This document shows, piece after piece, positions 25,823 through 32,843 of a stretch of 32,843 bases of DNA. A program made the translations under genes and the position numbers. Under the pieces are notes generated by a model, which did not search any database, was not told the origin of the DNA, and saw nothing but the letters and a program-made list of their open reading frames with translations. Source of the stretch: an uncultured bacterium (lineage in GTDB: Bacteria; Patescibacteriota; Minisyncoccia; Phycocordibacterales; UBA9973). The stretch spans positions 1 through 32,843 of the forward strand of contig CAITSA010000020.1 in NCBI GenBank assembly GCA_903894955.1. Direction: 5' to 3'. Positions within the stretch are counted from its first letter, which is position 1. The number at the start of each line of letters is the position of its first letter.

Positions 25823-27778
25823 ATGAAAAAAACAAGACTCTCTTTTTCTTCTCTAAAAATTGACGAAAAAGAAAACAAAATACCTGCCCGCAATACTACG
25901 CCCGCCCGCAACGATTCGGCCAGGCATAACATTGCAGGTGGAGAATATAGAAAAAAGATAACTAAAAGTTCTACTTATCAGTACACCCAAAAAAGATTTG
26001 GTAAAAATTCAGGATCTCGCCCATTTGGAGCAAAAAATCAATCTAAAATTTCAAGTGGTAAAATACTACCTCCAGATAAAGGGGTAATTCGTATTATCCC
26101 ACTTGGTGGAGTAGAAGAAATTGGTAAAAATATGACTGCCGTAGAAATAGGTGACGATATCATATTGATAGATGCTGGGATGCACTTTTCAAATGAGTTA
26201 ACCCCTGGAGTTGATTATGTTATTCCAAACACAACCTATCTAGAAGAACGCAAAGATAAAATACGTGCACTTTTTATTACTCATGGCCACTTAGACCATA
26301 TCGGAGGTGTGCCACTAGTCCTTTCCCGCATAGGAAATCCTCCTGTCTATTCGAGAAACCTTTCTATGTTAATGATGAAAAAGCGACAAGCGGAATTCCC
26401 CCACTTGCCAGCCATTAAAGAAAATCTGGTTGAAAAAGACTCCGTGGTAACTTGTGGAAAAATAAAAGTTAGATTCTTTGGTGTCACTCACACTATCCCT
26501 GATTCAATGGGAGTAATTATAGAAACGGAGCATGGATGGATTGTAAATCCTGGAGACTATAAACTTGATCAAGTGGATGGAATCGTTTCCAAAGAAGAAG
26601 AAAAAGAATATTCTATTTTTGATAAAGCAAAAGTGCTTCTCTTGATGACCGATTCTACTAATATTGAAAATGAAGGGTTTTCTTTGCCCGAGATAAAGGT
26701 ACATCAGGGATTAGAAAATTTAATTAAGAAAATTCCGGGAAGAATAATCATCGCTGCTTTCTCTTCTCATATCACTCGCCTAGCGCATATTGTGAAAGTA
26801 GCTGAAGCTTTAGGAAAAAAGATAGCCATTGATGGACGCTCCATGAAAACAAATATTGAGGTAGCCATCGAAGCAGGATTCTTTGCTCCGAAAAAAGGCA
26901 CTATCATACCATTAGAAGAAGCAAACAATTATCCACCAAATAAAATTGTTGTCCTAATGACTGGTGCGCAAGGTGAAGAATTTGCCGCCCTGAATCGCGC
27001 CGCCAATAAATCTAATACAAAATTTTCCCTACACAAAGGAGACACCATTATTCTTTCCGCTTCCATTGTCCCTGGTAATGAACTAGCAGTAGTAAAAATG
27101 AGAGATGGATTGTCTAGGCAAGGTGTTCGAGTGATCAGCTATCGCACCGCCGGAGAAGATTTTGTCCACGCCACTGGTCACGGCAACCAAGAAGATGTAA
27201 AATGGCTCCACCTGAAAACTCATCCGAAGTTCTTTATTCCAATTCATGGCAATCACTATCGTCTTGTCCTTCATAAAGAACTTGCAATGGAAGTGGGCAT
27301 GTCGGAAGAAAATATTATTGTCCCAGACAATGGTTCAATTATTGAGATATCGGCTGATGGTAAAAAAATGACCATGCGAAAAGAACAAGCTCCAAGTGGT
27401 GCTATGTTAGTAGATGGAACTTCTATCAGCGATACCCAAGACGTAGTTATCCGCGATCGTCAAATGCTTTCCCAAGATGGAATGTTTGTCATTATCGCCC
27501 TCCTTGATCAAAAAACTGGAAGATTAAAAAAATCTCCAGATTTAATTTCACGTGGTTTTGTTTATTTAAAAGAAAATCAAGAACTTCTCCGTCAAGTAAG
27601 AATAATTATTAAAAATGGAGTAGAGAATTTTACCACTAAAATGCCCGTTTCCTCTCATGGTGGAAAGGCAGTAGACCTTGATGTGATCAAGGCAAATTTA
27701 GGAGAGAGTATCTCAAAATTCTTATATCAAAAAACAGCCAAAAGACCTTTGGTCATACCGGTCATCTTGAGCGTCTAA
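25823..27778 (+). CDS. rnj: Ribonuclease J
   Basis: IIPLGGVEEIGKNMTAVE, LFITHGHLDHIGG, beta-CASP features, GSFSLHxGDTIILSAS-like region, HATGHGNQEDVKWL. Confidence 0.94.
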   Translation: MKKTRLSFSSLKIDEKENKIPARNTTPARNDSARHNIAGGEYRKKITKSSTYQYTQKRFGKNSGSRPFGAKNQSKISSGKILPPDKGVIRIIPLGGVEEIGKNMTAVEIGDDIILIDAGMHFSNELTPGVDYVIPNTTYLEERKDKIRALFITHGHLDHIGGVPLVLSRIGNPPVYSRNLSMLMMKKRQAEFPHLPAIKENLVEKDSVVTCGKIKVRFFGVTHTIPDSMGVIIETEHGWIVNPGDYKLDQVDGIVSKEEEKEYSIFDKAKVLLLMTDSTNIENEGFSLPEIKVHQGLENLIKKIPGRIIIAAFSSHITRLAHIVKVAEALGKKIAIDGRSMKTNIEVAIEAGFFAPKKGTIIPLEEANNYPPNKIVVLMTGAQGEEFAALNRAANKSNTKFSLHKGDTIILSASIVPGNELAVVKMRDGLSRQGVRVISYRTAGEDFVHATGHGNQEDVKWLHLKTHPKFFIPIHGNHYRLVLHKELAMEVGMSEENIIVPDNGSIIEISADGKKMTMRKEQAPSGAMLVDGTSISDTQDVVIRDRQMLSQDGMFVIIALLDQKTGRLKKSPDLISRGFVYLKENQELLRQVRIIIKNGVENFTTKMPVSSHGGKAVDLDVIKANLGESISKFLYQKTAKRPLVIPVILSV

Positions 27779-27785
27779 AAGAAAA

Positions 27786-28949
27786 ATGAATTTAAAATTA
27801 AAACACCCAATTAGATTTCTATATTGCATCAGTTTTATTTTTTCAATCCAATACGCTCTAGTAGTATATATAAACTCTAGTTTTTTAGAAATTAAAATTG
27901 GAGAAAATTTAGTTGGCATTATCTTCACAATTGCTTCTTTTTTAAGTATTTTAGCTTTACTCCAAATTACTCATTTGTTAAATCGACTTGGAAACTATCA
28001 AGCTTCCATGTTAATAATTTTAGCGAATGTCACTTCTCTTTTTTTAATGGGTTTCGGGAAATCAGTCTCTTTAATTATTTTTGGATTTATTCTTTACAAT
28101 ATCACCAATTATTCTCTGATGTTTTCTAGAGATGTTTTTATTGAGGACCTGGCTGATCAAAAAGCGATGGGTAAAACTCGTGGATTATTCCTGACTGCCA
28201 TAAACATTGCTTGGGTTTTTGCTACCCTTATTTTAGGATTTATGATGACACGATTTTCCTATTCTGGAGTTTATATTCTAGCAGCTTTTATGTCCCTTTC
28301 GTCAATATTTTTAATATTTCCCTACTTTAAACAATTCAAGGATCCAAAATATAGTAAAATTTCTGTACTAGAAACTTTTAAAAAAATCCTTGGAGATAAA
28401 AATTTAAAAAAGATTTTTGCTTCAGAACTTCTTTTACGTTTTTTTTATTCTTGGATGATAATTTATACCCCTATTTACTTACGTGAATATTTTCATTTCA
28501 GCTGGAGTCAAATTGGAATAATTTTCACTATCATGCTTCTGCCTTTTGTAATATTAGATTACCCACTGGGAGTTTTATCAGATAAAATTGGCGAAAAAAA
28601 GATATTAGCTTTGGGTTTTTCTATCATGGTTATTGCCACAAGCATGATATTTTTTATTACAACATCAAACATTTTTATCTGGGGAATAGTTTTATTTGCC
28701 ACTCGAGTGGGAGCAGCTACCGTAGAAGTGATGAACGAAAGTTACTTTTTTAAAAAAATTCGCCCCAGTGATGCTGGATTAATTGGTTTTTTCCGAAATA
28801 TTTTTCCTGCTTCATTGGTTATTTCACCCATTTTAGCCACCATCTTGCTTAGTTTTTTAAGCCATCAATATCTTTTCCTTGTTTTAGGATTAATCTTAAC
28901 GATAGGAATATATTTAAGCCTGACTCTAAAAGAGATTATTCATTCTTAA
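27786..28949 (+). CDS. Major facilitator superfamily transporter
   Basis: About 12 hydrophobic segments; LSDKIGEKKILALGFSIM motif. Confidence 0.75.
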   Translation: MNLKLKHPIRFLYCISFIFSIQYALVVYINSSFLEIKIGENLVGIIFTIASFLSILALLQITHLLNRLGNYQASMLIILANVTSLFLMGFGKSVSLIIFGFILYNITNYSLMFSRDVFIEDLADQKAMGKTRGLFLTAINIAWVFATLILGFMMTRFSYSGVYILAAFMSLSSIFLIFPYFKQFKDPKYSKISVLETFKKILGDKNLKKIFASELLLRFFYSWMIIYTPIYLREYFHFSWSQIGIIFTIMLLPFVILDYPLGVLSDKIGEKKILALGFSIMVIATSMIFFITTSNIFIWGIVLFATRVGAATVEVMNESYFFKKIRPSDAGLIGFFRNIFPASLVISPILATILLSFLSHQYLFLVLGLILTIGIYLSLTLKEIIHS

Positions 28950-28955
28950 AAAGAA

Positions 28956-29417
28956 TTATCTAATAATATTTTTAAGCAAATGATTTTTATAAATTTTTTC
29001 TTTATATGGTTTTAAACGTATGATTTTTACTAAAATACCCTTATTTTTCAAGTCTCTTTTCAGTTCTGATACATAAGTTTTTTGATCATAACCAAGAGCA
29101 ATAATGTCTGGTTTTTCTTTTAAAATATGAGGCAAATATTTAATTTTTCCTCCTAAAACTACCTTGTTTATAAATTTATTTTGTTTGACTAAATTAAATC
29201 TTTCTTTTTCAGAAAATGTTGACTTTTTTCCTTTAATTTTAATTATGTTTTTATCTCTAGCAATTGAAGCAATCACAAATGAATTCTTGGAAAGTTCTTT
29301 TGCCTGTTTAAAAAAATTAATATGCCCAGGATGCAATCCATCGAAAACTCCGAAAACCATTATATTTACCCGCCTTTCTAGAGTTATTTTTTTTGTATCC
29401 ACATCTTTCTTTGACAT
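28956..29417 (-). CDS. Cytidylyltransferase-like nucleotidyltransferase
   Basis: IMVFGVFDGLHPGHINFFKQAKEL (HxGH motif); DIIALGYDQKTY; start at 29417 preferred. Confidence 0.82.
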   Translation of the reverse strand: MSKKDVDTKKITLERRVNIMVFGVFDGLHPGHINFFKQAKELSKNSFVIASIARDKNIIKIKGKKSTFSEKERFNLVKQNKFINKVVLGGKIKYLPHILKEKPDIIALGYDQKTYVSELKRDLKNKGILVKIIRLKPYKEKIYKNHLLKNIIR

Positions 29418-29464
29418 AATATGAAGTAAGTATATACTAAGAGAGTTCATTTGAAAATTAAAAG

Positions 29465-29600
29465 AATTGATTGGGGAAACTGGTTAGATTCCAGTACAGT
29501 GCCGCTACGGTAAGTCCTTCCGACTTAAGTCGAAGGAACAAGTCCGAATACCAATCATTTTATTAGTAGTCCCGAGCAGGATTTATAAGAACCAGTGTCT
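29465..29600 (+). promoter_or_regulatory. Cobalamin riboswitch-like element
   Basis: TGATTGGGGAAACTGGTTAGATTCCAGTACAGTGCCGCTACGGTAAGTCC...CAAGTCCGAATACCAATCA: matches B12-box style core (GGGAA..GGT..TCC, GCCGC.ACGG, AAGTCCGAA.ACC); TGATTGG/CCAATCA closing stem. Confidence 0.82.
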
Positions 29601-29609
29601 TATTTGTCG

Positions 29610-29633
29610 ACTCCTCTCGGTAGGAGTTTTTTT
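29610..29633 (+). terminator. Intrinsic terminator in riboswitch expression platform
   Basis: ACTCCT-CTCGGT-AGGAGT followed by TTTTTTT, upstream of the 29650 start. Confidence 0.78.
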
Positions 29634-29649
29634 ATTTTTAATTTAAACC

Positions 29650-30444
29650 ATGAAAAAAATTTCACTAAGTTTCTTGATTGTCTCAACATTACTAACGGGA
29701 GGAAGTAAGTTTGCCCTAGCTGATGGAGCAAATGTGAATTTAACTGTGAAAAATAACGGAGATATTGTTTATTCTGGTACCATACCACTGTCATCAACGC
29801 CAAGCGAGGACAATGTGCTCTTTGCAATAAAACAAGCTGATACCTTAAGTTCAGATTTTGATATTTCTAATATTGTTCATTACAGTTTTGGTGATTATTT
29901 AAAATGCATTACGATTTCCAAAACAACTGAACTTTGTGATAATTGGCTATATAAAGTTAACGGGGATAGCCCTATGATGGGTATGGACTCATACCCTTTA
30001 TCAGGAAAAGAAAATATTGTCTTGTATTTTGGAGATGAAAACAAAGCACCAAATCCAGAACCAGAAAATCCACCAAGTGGCGGTAGTAGTGGGGGCAGTG
30101 GATATTCGATTTCAAATACTATTATTCCCACCACTTTACTTGTTTCTCCTATCCCCACTTCTTCTTCAGATATAAATCCTGAAGAAAAACCCCTCGGGTA
30201 TAGCCCCATCGGCAGGAACCTCACAGGCGATACTACTGACAAGTCAAAAACTATTTTATTTACAAACCCTAAAAAACAACCTAAAAAAATAAGCAAAATT
30301 ACCCTCGGGCATAGCCCTATGGGTGAGCCAAACCAAAATACTGCAACAATTACAAATCCTGTTCCTCCTATCCCGGTACAAACTGAAAATCCAAAAAATA
30401 CTTGGTGGGGAAGATTTTGGGATAAAATATTTAGTATTTTTTAA
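29650..30444 (+). CDS. Secreted DUF4430-like (transcobalamin C-terminal-like) domain protein with Pro/Ser/Gly linker
   Basis: Signal peptide MKKISLSFLIVSTLLTGGSKFALA; CDNWLYKVNGDSPMMGMDSYPLSGKENIVLYFGDE resembles WxYxVNG...YxLxxGDxI..Y motif. Confidence 0.72.
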   Translation: MKKISLSFLIVSTLLTGGSKFALADGANVNLTVKNNGDIVYSGTIPLSSTPSEDNVLFAIKQADTLSSDFDISNIVHYSFGDYLKCITISKTTELCDNWLYKVNGDSPMMGMDSYPLSGKENIVLYFGDENKAPNPEPENPPSGGSSGGSGYSISNTIIPTTLLVSPIPTSSSDINPEEKPLGYSPIGRNLTGDTTDKSKTILFTNPKKQPKKISKITLGHSPMGEPNQNTATITNPVPPIPVQTENPKNTWWGRFWDKIFSIF

Positions 30445-31063
30445 ACTCTACAATTTTTCCTGCTTTTATTTCTATCCTATCTGCTTTTCGAAGTTTCTTA
30501 ATAAAAGACTTCGGCACAATATCGTAATGTTTTATTTTATCTAATTTTTTATCTATAAACCAAAGATCTTTTTGCGATATAGCCCAATTCTCGTCTGCCG
30601 ATGAGGCAGATTTTTTCAAAGTATTTAAATTAAGAAGTGCCGAATACTGCCTTAAGGTTTTTTCTCCATTATTTAAAAAATATTCATGAAAATAAGACAT
30701 AGCAAGCTCACGAATATTTTTATAAATAGGCTCACGGTAGCGTAAAACCGCATGATTAGTTTTAGATAAAGCACCCCAATATTTCCCTATTTTAAAAGGG
30801 ACAACAATATGGTCAAAATCCTCTTTGGTAGCCTTTAAATGCATTAAATATGGAGTAAATCCTTGTAGGGATAACAGATAAGCTCCAAGAAGCGCCCCTT
30901 CAAAACAATGTGCCCTTCGTGTTCTCAGGGTTAAAATCGGAGATTTTAAACTTTCCCCTTTTTCCTCAAAATTAAACTTTAAACTATTCAAAAAATCCTG
31001 CACCTTGGCGGGTGTATTTAATTTCTTCATCAGAGCCAGTTCTTTTTTTGTAAACCCTAACAT
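30431..31063 (-). CDS. Conserved hypothetical, possible transglutaminase-like fold
   Basis: RRAHCFEGALLGAYLLSLQGFTPYLMHLKA..DFDHIVVPFKIGKYWGALSKTNHAVLRYREP pattern with Cys/His spacing. Confidence 0.6.
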   Translation of the reverse strand: MLGFTKKELALMKKLNTPAKVQDFLNSLKFNFEEKGESLKSPILTLRTRRAHCFEGALLGAYLLSLQGFTPYLMHLKATKEDFDHIVVPFKIGKYWGALSKTNHAVLRYREPIYKNIRELAMSYFHEYFLNNGEKTLRQYSALLNLNTLKKSASSADENWAISQKDLWFIDKKLDKIKHYDIVPKSFIKKLRKADRIEIKAGKIVEFKKY

Positions 31064-31089
31064 TTTTATTTAAATTAAAGTAAAGTAAA

Positions 31090-32103
31090 TTACTGTTTAG
31101 CTTCAAGACTTTTTATCATTCTTTCTAGAGCATAAATACTGGCACTAGCCACTGTTTCACTTCTTGCGTAATGCAACCCATGAGTGCCTGACTTAGCACC
31201 TAGTAAAGTTATTGTACCAATACTCTTTTTAAATATTTTTTTTAATGCTTCAATTCTTTTATTTTGTGAAGCTAGTCTTTTATTGTAATCTTTATCAATG
31301 CCGTGTATATCCTCAGGAATAATTTTTTTAGAATCAAAAACACTATCACTGGCACCTAAAACCACAACAACCGGTGCTTTAATTTCTGCAGCGTTTTTTT
31401 CGTTAAACCTAGATGCTTCGTCCGCCTCTCGATTAGCCCTATTGGTAAATTCACCTGGAGCAGTAACTATTTCTTTTGCTATATAAGCACCTATGTTAGC
31501 TCCCACGCGAATGGTTCTACCCACAGACCCAAGAGAACTTCCCTCCTTTAACCAACTTTTAGGAGTATTAATTAAAGCATCTTTAGTAAAATTTGTTTTC
31601 ATTGTTTTAGAATCTTGCTCATATAAACCAGCAGGACTGGTCAAAATCAAACCACGAACATGAATCTTAGCCTCTCCGCTACCTTCTTCTTTCTCTAAAA
31701 GAGCTGCTAAGTCTATAGCCTTATTAGCGCCTTGTGAATTACCAACCAGAGTAACTTCTTGTATATTATGACTAATCATAAATTGACGAATTGCTTCTGC
31801 TTGAACTTTTTGAGAATTTTCAATCTTAGGATCATCTGTGCGGGTAGAAATAGAATAAGAAATTGTTTTTGATGCATTAGCAAAATCTTGAGCCGAATCT
31901 AATACCGAAGAAGAACCAGAATCAAGAGCAACTCCTGGTAAGAATATTACTACTCGGCCAGGTTTTATGTTTTCTCCTTTTTGAAAATTATCAGGTTTAA
32001 AAATATTCCATTTTAAAGTAACGTCACCTTCTTTGGTTTTAAATTTTTCTGTTGTACTACGTACTTTTTCTTTAGTTGTTTTTCCAGGTCCTTCTAAGCT
32101 CAT
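31090..32103 (-). CDS. Alpha/beta hydrolase
   Basis: VVIFLPG, nucleophile elbow LVGNSQGANKAI, C-terminal GTHGLHYARSE; TATAAT-N8-ATG. Confidence 0.75.
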   Translation of the reverse strand: MSLEGPGKTTKEKVRSTTEKFKTKEGDVTLKWNIFKPDNFQKGENIKPGRVVIFLPGVALDSGSSSVLDSAQDFANASKTISYSISTRTDDPKIENSQKVQAEAIRQFMISHNIQEVTLVGNSQGANKAIDLAALLEKEEGSGEAKIHVRGLILTSPAGLYEQDSKTMKTNFTKDALINTPKSWLKEGSSLGSVGRTIRVGANIGAYIAKEIVTAPGEFTNRANREADEASRFNEKNAAEIKAPVVVVLGASDSVFDSKKIIPEDIHGIDKDYNKRLASQNKRIEALKKIFKKSIGTITLLGAKSGTHGLHYARSETVASASIYALERMIKSLEAKQ

Positions 32104-32135
32104 ATATTTTCATTATACAATATATTCTTATAAAT

Positions 32136-32165
32136 AAAAATCTCGAGCTTATACTCGAGATTTTT
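32136..32165. terminator. Bidirectional intrinsic terminator
   Basis: Perfect AAAAATCTCGAG-cttata-CTCGAGATTTTT. Confidence 0.85.
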
Positions 32166-32170
32166 AAACT

Positions 32171-32236
32171 TTATTTCTTTTTTGCTTTCTTAGGTTTTTT
32201 TACATCCTTTCGATATGAATTATTTCCCTTTCCCAT
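32171..32236 (-). CDS. Lysine-rich microprotein, 21 aa (MGKGNNSYRKDVKKPKKAKKK)
   Basis: ATG to TAA ORF just upstream of a strong terminator; sequence resembles small MGKGNNSxxK...KKPKK proteins recalled from other bacteria. Confidence 0.6.
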   Translation of the reverse strand: MGKGNNSYRKDVKKPKKAKKK

Positions 32237-32309
32237 ATGATTAGTTGGCTAAATTAATAATATAAATTATACCCTGTAGTGAAACTTTTAACAAAGTTCT
32301 ACTACGGGG

Positions 32310-32675
32310 TTATACCTCTTTTTTGTAAAAATGAGCAACGGCTAATAAGGTCAAAAGAGAAAAGAAAGCGGTCAGTGCCAGCATGGGGATTGATATATAG
32401 CCACCAAAGACAGAAACCAAATGCTGATAACAAGAGACTCCAGACGCATCACACGGCAAATTTGAATTTTCTCCAAAATAATAAAAGAAATTCTGATAAA
32501 GAGAGATAAGGAAACCCACACAAACAAGGGGTAATGCATATCGAATTACTTTTCTGTCTTTGTCCCATAATGCCACTGCGAACATCAAGACTAAAGGAAA
32601 CATAAAAACTCTTTGCCACCAACATAAATAACACGGAACAAAATGAATAATTTCAGAATAAACTAACGAAATCCC
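32310..32675 (-). CDS. dsbB: Disulfide bond formation protein DsbB, 5'-truncated at a junction
   Basis: SLVYSEIIHFVPCYLCWWQRVFMFPL (CxxC) and second Cys pair LPCDASGVSCYQ; N-terminal 30 residues of the ORF are non-homologous-looking and GC-rich. Confidence 0.8.
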   Translation of the reverse strand, partial: GISLVYSEIIHFVPCYLCWWQRVFMFPLVLMFAVALWDKDRKVIRYALPLVCVGFLISLYQNFFYYFGENSNLPCDASGVSCYQHLVSVFGGYISIPMLALTAFFSLLTLLAVAHFYKKEV

Positions 32676-32843
32676 TGACGGACAAAATCCTCGCGGCCCG
32701 CGCAGATGAAGGAATTGCCGTCTCGGGACGCGGCGCGCGGGCAGAAGCCAAGGCGGCCTACACCACAACGCTTGGCGCGGCGAGGGACGCGCTACTCGAC
32801 GCCATCTACCACGACATGCTCGCGGGGTGGAAGAAGCCGGCGA
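32670..32843. other. Abrupt GC-rich segment, likely chimeric or foreign
   Basis: Sharp change from AT-rich to GC-rich; + strand frame KSLTDKILAARADEGIAVSGRGARAEAKAAYTTTLGAARDALLDAIYHDMLAGWKKPA stays open to the window end. Confidence 0.75.

Overview
A 32.8-kb AT-rich contig whose gene complement and composition suggest a Patescibacteria/CPR (Parcubacteria-like) genome; this lineage call is inference. Left end: a dense, pseudoknot-capable RNA fold at 5-145, a small secreted protein, SSB, an SppA-like S49 peptidase and a zinc-ribbon protein. Next come a promoter-linked candidate ncRNA (about 3197-3530) and a minus-strand defence block: a HinP1I-like (GCGC) restriction endonuclease with its C5 methyltransferase, a cysteine-rich CPR-type protein, and a 1602-aa Avs/STAND-like NTPase with a putative N-terminal nuclease. 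The middle holds a SAM methyltransferase, a MacAB-like ABC exporter, and a 4-kb two-gene secreted cassette (peptidoglycan-binding/collagen-like/fibre-like protein plus SGNH hydrolase). The right part holds a SurA-like protein, SecG, a peptide-binding lipoprotein-like SBP, RNase J, an MFS transporter, a cytidylyltransferase-like protein, a cobalamin-riboswitch-like element upstream of a DUF4430 (transcobalamin-like) secreted protein, an alpha/beta hydrolase, a 21-aa lysine-rich microprotein and a truncated DsbB. Strongest observations: (1) an (AG)16 tract lies between the apparent ATG codons and the signal peptide of the 843-aa fibre-like protein. The assembled register is out of frame with every upstream ATG, which looks like a phase-variation OFF state. 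(2) The cassette carrying that gene is bounded by 44-bp direct repeats (43/44 identical) that duplicate the 3' end of the neighbouring SurA-like gene. (3) A B12-riboswitch-like element with a terminator precedes a secreted DUF4430 protein. (4) Several genes have TATAAT 6-8 nt before ATG, suggesting leaderless transcription. (5) The last ~170 bp are abruptly GC-rich and truncate dsbB, probably an assembly chimera.
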